Below, piece after piece: positions 1 to 9,297 of a DNA stretch of 64,000 nucleotides (its first letter is position 1; each line of letters starts with the position of its first letter). The notes beneath the pieces were generated by a model that was not told where the DNA came from, made no database searches, and worked only from the letters and a program-made list of their open reading frames with translations. This DNA comes from JAAYTD01 sp964472015 (GTDB lineage Bacteria > Bacteroidota > Ignavibacteria > Kapaibacteriales > UBA2268), in assembly GCA_964472015.1 (NCBI GenBank), contig CAYYIP010000009.1, positions 1 to 64,000 on the forward strand. The letters run 5' to 3'. Position numbers and translations under genes: made by a program.

Positions 1-79
1 TAAATTTTAATTAAAAATATATTATTTTAGTATTGATATTATCATATTAATAGTTATAATTAATAATTTATTATTATAT

Positions 80-889
80 TTAATTATCTAAATTATTTTT
101 TTTATAAACAATACGTGATACTAATATACTAATTTCATACAGAATAACTATGGGAGCTGCAAACATAAGTTGACTTATTGGATCTGGTGTCGGCGTTAAT
201 ACTGCTGCTAATATAAGAATAACAACAATAGAATGTTTTCTATATTTACTTATTAAATTAGGTGTAATAATATTAAACTTAGATAGAATAAAAGATATTA
301 TAGGTAATTCAAATATTATTCCCGAAACTAATAATATCATAGAAATAAAACTAAAATATTCATTAACATCTATATTATTTACAATTAGTTCTGTTCCAAA
401 ATTAGCAGCGAATAATAACATTGATGGAATAAGCACAAAATATGAAAAAACAACACCAGATAAAAAACAAAAAGAAGTAATAATTGTAATAGCACCCACC
501 CATTTTTTCTCTTTTTTATATAAAGCGGGCGATAAGAAGTTCCAAAACTGCAACAACAAAAAAGGTATAGTAACAATAGTAGCAGTAATAAAAATAATCT
601 TAAAATATAAAAAAGGTTGTCCAAAAGGTTGTAAATTTTGTAATGTAAGATTAACATTATTAGCAGGTGCTAGAAAAACTTTCTGCATCAATGATGAAAT
701 AAAATTCGCAACAATAATACAAGCTATAACAAGGAAAATAATAACATAAATAATACGTTTTCTTAATTCTTCTAAATGATCTAAAAAATTCATATTTTTA
801 TCATCACCTTCTTTCCCATCAATTTCTTGTATACTATTTTTTTTATTTTCTTCCTCTTTCATTTTATTTATATCTTTTTTATCTATCAT
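80..889 (-). CDS. tatC: Sec-independent protein translocase TatC
   Basis: TatC is the receptor subunit of the twin-arginine pathway: it binds RR signal peptides and, with TatA, moves folded proteins across the inner membrane. The 269-residue product shows the family plan: a cytoplasmic N-terminus with FLDHLEELRKR (35-45), then six hydrophobic segments near 45-64, 93-116, 129-152, 179-203, 221-238 and 239-259. It also has the LSPALYKKEKK loop (119-129), whose Glu127 matches the conserved TatC glutamate, and LTPTPDPISQ (231-240). The first 32 residues are a charged extension; Met33 at about position 793 is an alternative start that gives a normal TatC length. It lies 34 bp after the glycosyltransferase gene on the same strand, so the two are probably cotranscribed. 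A Tat-type substrate is encoded at 14077-14934. Family assignment is secure. Confidence 0.96.
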   Translation of the reverse strand: MIDKKDINKMKEEENKKNSIQEIDGKEGDDKNMNFLDHLEELRKRIIYVIIFLVIACIIVANFISSLMQKVFLAPANNVNLTLQNLQPFGQPFLYFKIIFITATIVTIPFLLLQFWNFLSPALYKKEKKWVGAITIITSFCFLSGVVFSYFVLIPSMLLFAANFGTELIVNNIDVNEYFSFISMILLVSGIIFELPIISFILSKFNIITPNLISKYRKHSIVVILILAAVLTPTPDPISQLMFAAPIVILYEISILVSRIVYKKNNLDN

Positions 890-923
890 ACTTTTCTATA
901 ATAAATTAAAATTATTATATTAT

Positions 924-2159
924 CTATCTTCTTTGCCAACTTGAATTTTGAAATCCAAAACAAAATCTTAAAATACCACGAATAAATCCATAATTCATCA
1001 TTAAGAAAAAAGATAATAATTTAAATATAAAAATTCTTATACCTTTTTTCTCTAAATATATTCCAATAATAGATAATGCATAAAAAAATAATTGAAAATA
1101 AACTAAAAAATATTTAAGCCCAGATTTTGGCATACAAATAGTAGCAAGAAGCACTATTATTAAATAAATAGGTAACAAATATCTTAAACACTTATGAGAC
1201 CAAATAGCAAAAGCAGTGAATCCAAAATTAGGTAATAATAAGTGTTTAAAATACTTAATAGTTGCTAGCGAACCCGCAACCATCCTTATTCGTCTTTGTA
1301 CTTCACCCGTTAATGATTGTCTACTGATTTCTTTTACATATAATTCATCTAAAAAAAGTACATTCTTACCTAAACTATTAGTTTTTAGAATAGCAAAAAA
1401 ATCATCACACATTAAATCTGATGGAATTTTCTTAAATTCATTAGTGCGCATCGCCATAAACCCAAATGCATTAACCGTCGTTTTTATATCAGATTCTTTT
1501 TTTCTTAAATAAGTCTCAAATTTTTGATATAACTTTTCACCTGTACTTCCTGCATTATCTTGTTTATCTATATTAATTTTTTCCATATTAGCTAATACTG
1601 CACCAATATTATCATTAAGTACAAGAGGCATCACCATTTTCTTTAATGTATTGGGCCTTACACGCATATCAGCATCCATTGTTAAATAATAATCAGTATT
1701 AACTTTTGCAATAATATTGTTTAATACCGCATTTTTACCATTATGTTCTAATATATAATATTTAAGATTAGGATATATTTTTTGTAATTTTTGAATTTCA
1801 ATATCAGTATTATCACTATATCCATCTATTCCAACAATTACATTTAATCTATTATGATCATATCCATCTTCATATAAAGATATAATGGCATCTGCAATAT
1901 TTTTCTCTTCATTATAGGCAGCAATAACAACTGTTAAATCCGGTATTTGCTCAATTTTATTTATATTATCTATAGAATTGTTATTGTTATCAATATCAAC
2001 ATTACTGATATTAGAATTCTTAGGTTTTTGTAAAATATATTTCTGCCTTTTTATTTTAGAAATAAAAAAAAGAAGTATTGGATAAAATAAAAAGGGATAA
2101 AATATCAAAAATATATTTATACTTAAAATAAATAATACAATACAATTTAAAGATAACAT
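924..2159 (-). CDS. Membrane-anchored GT2 family glycosyltransferase
   Basis: Processive-type family 2 glycosyltransferase, probably making an extracellular or envelope polysaccharide from a nucleotide sugar. One hydrophobic segment lies at about 5-35, then the catalytic domain starts at VVIAAYNEE (77-85). It has GIDGYSDNT (110-118), the metal-binding DADMR (162-166), CDDF (251-254), which supplies the general base region, and QRRIRM (288-293), equivalent to the QxxRW motif of cellulose and poly-GlcNAc synthases. Three or four hydrophobic segments follow (about 315-400). The Asn/Asp-rich stretch at 50-70 is low complexity. The substrate cannot be told from sequence. The start at 2159 opens the divergent, gene-free region before dnaA; tatC follows 34 bp downstream. 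Confidence 0.85.
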   Translation of the reverse strand: MLSLNCIVLFILSINIFLIFYPFLFYPILLFFISKIKRQKYILQKPKNSNISNVDIDNNNNSIDNINKIEQIPDLTVVIAAYNEEKNIADAIISLYEDGYDHNRLNVIVGIDGYSDNTDIEIQKLQKIYPNLKYYILEHNGKNAVLNNIIAKVNTDYYLTMDADMRVRPNTLKKMVMPLVLNDNIGAVLANMEKINIDKQDNAGSTGEKLYQKFETYLRKKESDIKTTVNAFGFMAMRTNEFKKIPSDLMCDDFFAILKTNSLGKNVLFLDELYVKEISRQSLTGEVQRRIRMVAGSLATIKYFKHLLLPNFGFTAFAIWSHKCLRYLLPIYLIIVLLATICMPKSGLKYFLVYFQLFFYALSIIGIYLEKKGIRIFIFKLLSFFLMMNYGFIRGILRFCFGFQNSSWQRR

Positions 2160-2305
2160 ATATAAATTAATTATTTTTAGATAGAAATTATAAAAACAAA
2201 AATAACTAAATTATAAACAATTTACAATTTAATAATTTTTATATAAAGTATTTTATAACTATCATTAATATACTTTTAAATTAAGTTTATATATTGTATA
2301 TTTGT

Positions 2306-2335
2306 ATATTATATTATATTATATTATATTATATT
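2306..2335. repeat. Perfect (ATATT)x6 tandem repeat
   Basis: Six uninterrupted copies of the pentamer ATATT, flanked by related TATAT sequence. It may be a slippage-prone microsatellite or part of a DNA-unwinding element. It sits about 150 bp upstream of the glycosyltransferase start. Confidence 0.9.
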
Positions 2336-2424
2336 TTATATTAAGTGTATGTCAAGTATTGTAATATCTTTAATATCTTAGTAGACAAATTAATAAAAAA
2401 TAAATAAACATATATTTAATTATT

Positions 2425-2457
2425 AAAATTATTAAAAAATTATTTTTTAATAATTTT
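2425..2457. repeat. 33-nt perfect A/T palindrome
   Basis: Two perfect 16-bp arms (2425-2440 and 2442-2457) around a single central T, all A and T. It lies between divergent genes, so it is not an obvious terminator for either. A protein-binding site or cruciform in a possible origin or promoter region is conceivable. Confidence 0.6.
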
Positions 2458-3182
2458 TTAAAATGCTTCTTTCATTATATTTTTTTTGTTTTTTTATTAA
2501 CATAAACATTTATAAAAAATATTGATAAGTATGTTTATTTTATACAAATTAGATGCCACAAGTAATAAAAATTAATTCTTAAAGAACTACTACAAAAATA
2601 AAATATTTACATAACAAGCTTATTGCATTAAAAGATACAATATAAATCAAATAAAAAAGTAAAAAACAGAATGTTAAAAACTTTTTTTCATTAAAATATT
2701 AAATGTTTTATTATTTTAAAAAATATTTTTATTTAGTAATTATTAATAAAAACAAGTTGTTATTTTTTTATCAACAAAAAACCATTTGTCCTATTTTATT
2801 TTTTATTTTGTTTATGTTAAAAATTTTTGCAATTTTGAAATAGTAAAATAACACGTTTTGTTTTCATAAATTTTTAATTTATATAATCTATTTTTTATGA
2901 ATTCTACAATAAAATGTAATACAAAAGCAGCAATTGTATTATATAAATAATTATATTATAACTATAAAATTTAATTATAAGTTTTTTTACTAAATCTTAA
3001 TTTTTAATCTTTAATAATATAATGCTATATAAATAAATATATAATAAAAATTTATTATATATTTATTATATACTTATTATACTGTTTATTAATGAAAAAA
3101 TTAAAAAATTAATTATATATATAATAGGGGATATAGGGGGAAATAGATATATAATAATTTAAGTTTAATTTGATATTTTGGT

Positions 3183-4634
3183 ATGGATATGAATATTTTT
3201 AATAACTCAACAGAATTAAAAAAAATAAAAACTCCAAAAACAGTTAGTGCTAATAATCCTGCAATAGATTTTTGGAATAGTTGTTTAGAACTAATAAAAA
3301 GTAATATAGAAGTTTCGCAATTTAAAACATGGTTTGCACCTATAAAAGCTAAATCATGGAATGCAGAAGAAAAAAGTTTGACTATTCAAACACCAAGTCA
3401 ATTCTATCAAGAATGGATAGAAGAAAACTTTTATGATATTGTCAAAAAAACAATAGAATATATTATCGGTGAGGGTGCTACTTTAGTTTATGAAACAACT
3501 GTCACTAATGAGTTACCTTTAATCGAGCCCGTAAAAGTACAATCTGCTGCATTAAAATATCCGCCATCAGCAATAAATACAAATTCTTTACAACAAAAGC
3601 AATTTTCAAAATTGAATTCAAATTTAAATCCTCGTTACGCTTTTGAATCATTTGTTGTAGGTGAAAGTAATAACTTAGCATTATCAACCGCTAAAACAGT
3701 TAGTCTAGCGCCTGAGGGCAGCCGTTTCTCCCCTTTATTTATTTATGGTATTTCAGGAGTAGGGAAAACTCATTTAGCACAAGCAATCGGAAATTATATA
3801 TTACAAAATTTTCCAAATAAACGCGTATTATATACTACAAGTGAACAATTTACTTTTGATTTTATTTCTTCTATTCATAAAAAAAATGATGATTTTACCA
3901 ATAATTATAAAAATTTAGATGTTCTAATTATTGATGATATACAATTTTTAGCAAACAAAGAAGCAACACAAGATAAATTTTTTCATATTTATAATACTTT
4001 ACAACAAGCTGGTAAAAAAATTATTTTAACGTCGGATAAAGCACCTCGCGATATAAAAGATATACATGAACGTCTAGTGTCTAGATTTTTATCAAGTTTA
4101 GCAATAGAAATAAAATCACCTGACTATAAATTAAGATCAGATATAATAAAACACAAAGCAAAAGATGATTCTATAGAATTATCGGAAGAAGTAATAGATA
4201 TTATAGCAAAAAATGTAACAAAAAATATAAGAGAAATAGAAGGAATATTGATAAAGCTTGTTGTTATGAAAACTTTTGATAACCAAATAATCACTCCAAC
4301 ACTAGTTTATGAAGTTATTACTGAATTATCATCTGAACCAAAACCAATTTCAATACAAGAAATTAAGGAAAAAATATCTATTCATTATAATGTAAAAATA
4401 GAAAATATGATTTCTAAATCTAGAAAACATGAAATTGCACTTGCTAGACAAATGGCAATTTTTATAGCTCGTAAATATACTAACCTTTCTCTAAAAGAAA
4501 TAGGTAAAGAATTTGGAAATAGAGACCATTCAACAGTATTACATTCTTGTACCTCCATACAAAATTATCTAGATACAGATCAAAGAATGCAGGTTGATTT
4601 TGAAACTATACAATCAATGTTTGAAAATAGATAA
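3183..4634 (+). CDS. dnaA: Chromosomal replication initiator protein DnaA
   Basis: AAA+ ATPase that binds DnaA boxes and melts the origin. Full length at 483 residues. Domain I is at about 28-95 (FWNSCLELIK and SQFKTWF), followed by a linker at 100-148. The AAA+ core from about 149 has Walker A GISGVGKT (189-196), Walker B LDVLIIDD (245-252), a sensor I region (LTSDKAP) and the arginine-bearing HERLVSRF box. Domain IV ends in the DNA-binding signature GNRDHSTVLHS (DHSTV at 448-452). The ATG at 3183 is preceded by no gene for 1 kb and by an unusual G-run pair 43 bp upstream. It stands alone: a strong terminator follows at 4671-4702. No other replication gene is adjacent. Confidence 0.98.
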   Translation: MDMNIFNNSTELKKIKTPKTVSANNPAIDFWNSCLELIKSNIEVSQFKTWFAPIKAKSWNAEEKSLTIQTPSQFYQEWIEENFYDIVKKTIEYIIGEGATLVYETTVTNELPLIEPVKVQSAALKYPPSAINTNSLQQKQFSKLNSNLNPRYAFESFVVGESNNLALSTAKTVSLAPEGSRFSPLFIYGISGVGKTHLAQAIGNYILQNFPNKRVLYTTSEQFTFDFISSIHKKNDDFTNNYKNLDVLIIDDIQFLANKEATQDKFFHIYNTLQQAGKKIILTSDKAPRDIKDIHERLVSRFLSSLAIEIKSPDYKLRSDIIKHKAKDDSIELSEEVIDIIAKNVTKNIREIEGILIKLVVMKTFDNQIITPTLVYEVITELSSEPKPISIQEIKEKISIHYNVKIENMISKSRKHEIALARQMAIFIARKYTNLSLKEIGKEFGNRDHSTVLHSCTSIQNYLDTDQRMQVDFETIQSMFENR

Positions 4635-4670
4635 GAGATATAATAAAAATAAATAACTACTTAAATATAT

Positions 4671-4702
4671 AAAAAAGGAATTACTTGTGTAATTCCTTTT
4701 TT
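4671..4702 (+). terminator. Rho-independent terminator of dnaA
   Basis: Perfect 14-bp inverted repeat (4671-4684 and 4689-4702) with a TTGT loop. The core stem GGAATTAC/GTAATTCC is flanked by A6 and T6, 36 bp after the dnaA stop codon. Confidence 0.9.
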
Positions 4703-4871
4703 ATATCATAATATGAATTTTATATTTTCTCTAAACATAATATTTATACTTATAGTTATATTTTTAATTTAATAATCTTATCGAATTTTCATATAAAATT
4801 ACTTATCTTTGTATACAAAAAATGTATTTATTTAAAATATAAATAATTTATTAGTTTTATAATAAAATATT

Positions 4872-6383
4872 ATGAAAATAACAGATATTTTAGATCATAT
4901 TACATATGAAGCATTACACTTAAGAAGTGAAAATATACATATTAGTGGCATAAACTATAATTCTAAATTATGCAAAAAAAATAACGTTTTTGTTGCAATT
5001 AAAGGCGAAAAATTAGATGGACATATTTTCATAAAAGATGCAATTTTGCAAGGTGCAATAGTTATTATTTGTGAAAATTTACCGGATATACAAAATGAAG
5101 TATTTAATAACATATCTTTTATCAACGTTCAAAATTCACGTTTAGCATTAGCTGAAATATCAGATGCATTTTATAACTTTCCAAGTAATAAATTAAAAAT
5201 TATTGGTATAACAGGTACTAATGGCAAAACAACAACAACATTTTTATTAAAATCAATTCTAGAAACTGCAAATAAAAAAGTTGGAATGATAGGTACGACT
5301 GGAATTTTTATAGGACAAAATAAAATAGAAACCACGCATACTACTCCAGAATCTTTAGAATTAATGCAAATATTTAATCAAATGATTGAAAATAATATAG
5401 AATATGTAATTATGGAAGTATCTTCACATTCATTGATATTAAATCGTGTTGCTAAAATAAATTTTATAGCTGCCGCCTTCACAAATTTAACATCAGAACA
5501 TTTAGATTTCCATAAAACAATGGAAAATTATGCTAATGCTAAAAAAATATTATTCGATAACTTAAATAATAAATCAATAGCAGTTATTAATTTTGATGAT
5601 AATTATTCAAATATAATAACTAATAATTGTAAAGCAGAAAAAATATTATTTACACATAATATAACTCAACCTAATAACTCTATAGATAACTCTACTAATA
5701 ATATTCCTATTGTCCATATAACTAATAAAATATTAGAAAAAAAATATAGTACTTTTACTTTAAATATTGAAAATCATAATGTAAATTTTAAAATAAATTT
5801 GCCTGCGAGTTTTAATATAGAAAATGCTACAATAGCAATTTTAATAGCTTATAAATTAAATATTAATATAGAAACTATAAAAAAAGGATTAGAAAATTCT
5901 ACCGGTGCTCCAGGTAGATTAGAAGCAGTATATTTAAATAATAAAGCTACTGCATATGTTGATTATTCTCATACACCTGATGCACTAGAGAAAGCATTAA
6001 AAACTTGTAGAAATATATTAAATAATAATAATAAATTGATTTGTATATTCGGATGCGGCGGTGCACGAGATAAAACAAAAAGACCAATTATGGGAAAAAT
6101 TGCAGCAAGCAACGCAGATATTATAATTATTACCGATGATAACCCACGTACAGAAAATAATTTAGATATAATAAACGATATAATAAAAGGTATCGATAAT
6201 TATAATAATTCAAAAAATATATTTATTATCCCCAACCGTGCAGAAGCTATTAAAAAAGCTGTCAAAATATCAAAAGAAAATGATATTATTCTTATAGCTG
6301 GGAAAGGACATGAAAATTATCAAATAATAGGTACAGAAAAAATACATTTTTCTGATATAGAAAATTTAAATACTTTTAAATAA
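4872..6383 (+). CDS. murE: UDP-MurNAc-L-Ala-D-Glu:meso-diaminopimelate ligase MurE
   Basis: Cytoplasmic peptidoglycan ligase that adds the third stem-peptide residue using ATP. 503 residues, the normal length. The N-terminal uridine-binding domain contains FVAIKGEKLDGHIFI (40-54). The central ATPase domain has GTNGKTTTT (115-123) and EVSSHSL. The C-terminal domain has GAPGRLE, DYSHTPDALEKAL, FGCGGARDKTKRP and DNPR (423-426), then IAGKGHENYQ. DNPR is the meso-diaminopimelate signature, as opposed to the lysine-type signature, and predicts A1-gamma peptidoglycan. No other mur gene is adjacent, so it lies outside a dcw cluster. It is flanked by terminators on both sides. Confidence 0.97.
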   Translation: MKITDILDHITYEALHLRSENIHISGINYNSKLCKKNNVFVAIKGEKLDGHIFIKDAILQGAIVIICENLPDIQNEVFNNISFINVQNSRLALAEISDAFYNFPSNKLKIIGITGTNGKTTTTFLLKSILETANKKVGMIGTTGIFIGQNKIETTHTTPESLELMQIFNQMIENNIEYVIMEVSSHSLILNRVAKINFIAAAFTNLTSEHLDFHKTMENYANAKKILFDNLNNKSIAVINFDDNYSNIITNNCKAEKILFTHNITQPNNSIDNSTNNIPIVHITNKILEKKYSTFTLNIENHNVNFKINLPASFNIENATIAILIAYKLNINIETIKKGLENSTGAPGRLEAVYLNNKATAYVDYSHTPDALEKALKTCRNILNNNNKLICIFGCGGARDKTKRPIMGKIAASNADIIIITDDNPRTENNLDIINDIIKGIDNYNNSKNIFIIPNRAEAIKKAVKISKENDIILIAGKGHENYQIIGTEKIHFSDIENLNTFK

Positions 6384-6390
6384 TAAATAT

Positions 6391-6437
6391 AAAAAAGAGT
6401 TGAAAACAAAAAAATAATTTGTAATCAACTCTTTTTT
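6391..6437. terminator. Bidirectional terminator between murE and the T9SS repeat protein
   Basis: 13-bp perfect stem (6391-6403 and 6425-6437) with GAGTTGA/TCAACTC flanked by A6 and T6. A small inner ACAAA/TTTGT stem sits inside the loop. The flanking genes converge, so it can serve both strands. Confidence 0.85.
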
Positions 6438-6540
6438 ATTATTTACATACTAATGATTATAATCCTACTTAAATACTTTTAAATATTTTTAAAATAATTT
6501 TTAATATTTATTGTTATTACAATTAAAAAATCTTTAAAAA

Positions 6541-8595
6541 TTATTTTTTTATTACAATCTTTTCATTTTGAATTTCATTATCTGCATATATTACTAAATT
6601 ATATATCCCTGTATTTAAGTTACTTACATTAACATTGTAATTAAAATTATTCACCATATTTTTCAAATTACAAATTTCATAAACAATATTCCCCAACATA
6701 TCATAAATTTCAATTTTAAAATATAAAATAGGTTTGTTTAATACTCCCGATATATTAAAATTAAAAGAAGTAGGATTTGGATAACAATAAAAATAATTAA
6801 TTAATTTATTATTTTGTATCACGCTACTAGTATCTTGTATAAAAAAAGCTTCAAGTAAATGGTTTTCTGTTACGTTACTAAAAGTATATAAATCCTCACT
6901 TCCAATACTTATTCCATCAATTAAAACATCAGAAATAATATATCCATTATCAGGAACTATGTTATAAGTCACAACATCATTATAAGTTACTTTTCTATAT
7001 TGTTCTAAAGGATAAATTTTTCCACCGTGCCCAAATACCGTCGTTATAACAAAAGTATCTAAATTAAATACCGCTCCAATAGTTTGATCAGCTAAAACAT
7101 TTCTAAATGTATAACTATTAACAACTCCAATACTTTCATCATTTATTAATACATCATAAATACTATACCCAATATCTGGTATTATAGTATATGTTATTGA
7201 ATCTTTATATGTTATTTTCTGTTTATTAGTTGGAATAATTTTCCCACCTTTGCTTATTAAAGACGTAATTTCAAACTTAGATACCTCAAAAAGTACTCTA
7301 AAAGTATAGTTTTTTAATACTTTCTTAAATGTATAACTATTAATAGCACCCATACTTACATTGTCAATTAAAACATCTTTAATTTTAAATCCTAAATTTG
7401 GAATTATTTCATAGGTTACAACATCATTATAAGTCATAATATTTTTACCACTACTAGAAAAAACTATCCCCCCTCCGTTATTAGACACAAAAATCTCAAA
7501 TGTATCTAAAACAAATACCGGTTGTATAGTATGATTATTTAATACCTTAGTAAAAGTATACTTATCAGTATTTGTGCTCACTTTACGATTATCAACAAGA
7601 ATTCTATCTACTTTATATCCTACATTAGGAAACATTTTATACACAACAGTATCTTTATAAGTTACTTTTAATTTATTATCAGGATAAATTGTACCATTAT
7701 TGTTTTTAATTGCTTCAATCTCAAAAGTATCTAGTGCAAAAATTACTTGTAATACAATATTTTCAGTTATATTATAAAATGTATAAAAATCAGAAACACT
7801 AACCGCTGAATCATTTATAAAAACATTTTTAATTTTATATCCTTTGTTAGGAATTAATTTATAAGAAACAGTATCTTTATAAGTTATAGTTTGTATACCA
7901 GGTGGAGTAACAGTTCCTCCATCTTCATTATATATAGCTTCTAATAAAAAAACATCTAATTCAAATAAAGCACTAATTTTTTTGTTACTAGTAATTTTTT
8001 TAAATGTATATGTGTTAAGCTTGCCAACATTTATACTATCAATAAAAACTGAATTTATTTTATATCCAGGATCGGGAATTATAGAATAAGTTATTATGTC
8101 TTCATAAGTTATTATTGAAATAGTATCAGGAGAAATGATTCCACCTTCAGATTGAATAGGTTCTATCATAAAAGTATCTAATTCAAAGATAGCTTTAATA
8201 GTATGATCACTTACTACATCTTCAAAAATATAATAATTAATAATACCTTTTGATTCCCCATCAATAAAAACTGAATTTATTTTATATCCTATATCCGGTA
8301 TTATTTCATAAGATACCGAATTATGAGCACCAACCTTTACAATTCCAGCAGGAATAATTTTCCCACCGCCATAAAAATCAGACAAAATAGTAAATGTATC
8401 TGTTGCAGTAACTATAGAATTAAACTCATTATCTAAATTATTATAAATATAATTATTATAAGTAGTAAATTTTTCTTGATTGTTTTTATTTCCAACATAT
8501 AAAACATCATCTAAAATAGAAACAGAATTATAACTATATAAATTACTGCTAAATATCAAAAATAAAATAACAATATATACATTAAAATTTCGCAT
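6541..8595 (-). CDS. Secreted protein with seven InlB B-repeat-like domains and T9SS sorting domain
   Basis: 684-residue surface or secreted protein. It has a signal peptide (hydrophobic 6-20, then Ser/Tyr-rich), then seven tandem repeats of about 72 residues. Each follows the pattern DTFxIxxxxxxGGxIxP, a TYxDxVTYxIIPDxGYKIxxVxIDxxSxGxxxxYTF core, and an xNHTIxAxFxL end. This matches the divergent InlB B-repeat / bacterial repeat domain. The C-terminal about 85 residues open with CYPNPTSFNFNISG and end with LNTGIYNLVIYADNEIQNEK, a type A T9SS sorting domain. The protein is therefore predicted to cross the outer membrane by T9SS and stay surface-linked or be released. The repeats suggest an adhesin or spacer stalk; no catalytic domain is visible. 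It starts 58 bp after the DUF177 gene. Confidence 0.85.
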   Translation of the reverse strand: MRNFNVYIVILFLIFSSNLYSYNSVSILDDVLYVGNKNNQEKFTTYNNYIYNNLDNEFNSIVTATDTFTILSDFYGGGKIIPAGIVKVGAHNSVSYEIIPDIGYKINSVFIDGESKGIINYYIFEDVVSDHTIKAIFELDTFMIEPIQSEGGIISPDTISIITYEDIITYSIIPDPGYKINSVFIDSINVGKLNTYTFKKITSNKKISALFELDVFLLEAIYNEDGGTVTPPGIQTITYKDTVSYKLIPNKGYKIKNVFINDSAVSVSDFYTFYNITENIVLQVIFALDTFEIEAIKNNNGTIYPDNKLKVTYKDTVVYKMFPNVGYKVDRILVDNRKVSTNTDKYTFTKVLNNHTIQPVFVLDTFEIFVSNNGGGIVFSSSGKNIMTYNDVVTYEIIPNLGFKIKDVLIDNVSMGAINSYTFKKVLKNYTFRVLFEVSKFEITSLISKGGKIIPTNKQKITYKDSITYTIIPDIGYSIYDVLINDESIGVVNSYTFRNVLADQTIGAVFNLDTFVITTVFGHGGKIYPLEQYRKVTYNDVVTYNIVPDNGYIISDVLIDGISIGSEDLYTFSNVTENHLLEAFFIQDTSSVIQNNKLINYFYCYPNPTSFNFNISGVLNKPILYFKIEIYDMLGNIVYEICNLKNMVNNFNYNVNVSNLNTGIYNLVIYADNEIQNEKIVIKK

Positions 8596-8653
8596 AAATA
8601 AATCTATAAATTGTGTGAAAATAATTGTTAAACATAAACTTAATACTTATTTA

Positions 8654-9172
8654 TTAACTTACGTGTAAATCTTTCAATACATTCCATCTATCTTGACCCC
8701 CTTTAATTCTTATGTTCTTACTTGAATATTGTGGAAAACATTCTTCAAAATTTTTTCCTTTATATTTTGGTGAAATACATTTTATCGGTAAAGATAATGC
8801 TAGTTCATCATAAACAATTTTAGTCATATCAAAAAAATCATCTGCTTCGTGCAGAGCAATTTCCATATCCATATCAAGAGACTGATTAGATTGGTTTTGT
8901 AAAAAATATAGTTCAGTATTTATAATAAGAAATAAATTTATTTCAGCAGAAATTTCTTCAATATATTCCTCAGCCGATATATCACAAATTAGCTTTGCCT
9001 TACATTTTGCATTACCTTTAAAAGTAAATCTTTTCCCCAGTTTTGTTAATTTACCTTTTAGATATATCTGACCAAAAAATTCTTTGAAATTTTTAGATAA
9101 ATTATCTGATGGCGCATCTAATTCTATGTCATATGTATTATCTTTAATCCCTGTAATTCTTAATTTCAACAT
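8654..9172 (-). CDS. DUF177 (YceD-like) protein
   Basis: 172-residue member of the DUF177/YceD family, linked in other bacteria to 23S rRNA or large-subunit accumulation. Visible family features are a basic centre (KGNAKCKAKLICDISAEEY, about 53-71), an acidic stretch (85-115), and the conserved block MTKIVYDELALSLPIKCISP (about 115-134) followed by YKGKNFEECFP. In most bacteria rpmF (bL32) follows directly. Here only 58 bp separate it from the T9SS repeat gene, so rpmF is not in its usual place. Function is not proven for the family; the assignment itself is good. Confidence 0.82.
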   Translation of the reverse strand: MLKLRITGIKDNTYDIELDAPSDNLSKNFKEFFGQIYLKGKLTKLGKRFTFKGNAKCKAKLICDISAEEYIEEISAEINLFLIINTELYFLQNQSNQSLDMDMEIALHEADDFFDMTKIVYDELALSLPIKCISPKYKGKNFEECFPQYSSKNIRIKGGQDRWNVLKDLHVS

Positions 9173-9297
9173 AAAAAGTAAAAGAAATATAAATATATAT
9201 TAAATTATTAAAAAATATTATAAAAATATAAGAAAAAAATTATTAATTTTTTATTTTTTTCCTTTTATATACTTTTATATAATTACAAAAATATAAT

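Larger units (their letters stand above)
2160..3182. other. Gene-free AT-rich divergent region before dnaA; weak oriC candidate
   Basis: About 1 kb without a plausible gene, between the leftward glycosyltransferase gene and rightward dnaA, so it should hold both promoters. It contains six perfect copies of ATATT (2306-2335), a 33-nt perfect palindrome (2425-2457), and three same-strand TTATNAACA sequences (2211-2219, 2494-2502, 2768-2776), each one base from the DnaA box consensus TTATNCACA. It also has a G-run pair just before dnaA (3124-3140). These fit a replication origin with an AT-rich unwinding element. Against this, no perfect DnaA box was seen, and most genes to the right, including the ribosomal operon, would be transcribed head-on to a fork leaving here. 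FCB bacteria often have dnaA away from oriC. Confidence 0.3.

Noticed and set aside
2306..2457. CRISPR-like repeated pattern before dnaA
   Set aside because: The repeat is a 5-bp microsatellite with no spacers, and the palindrome occurs once; no cas genes are present.
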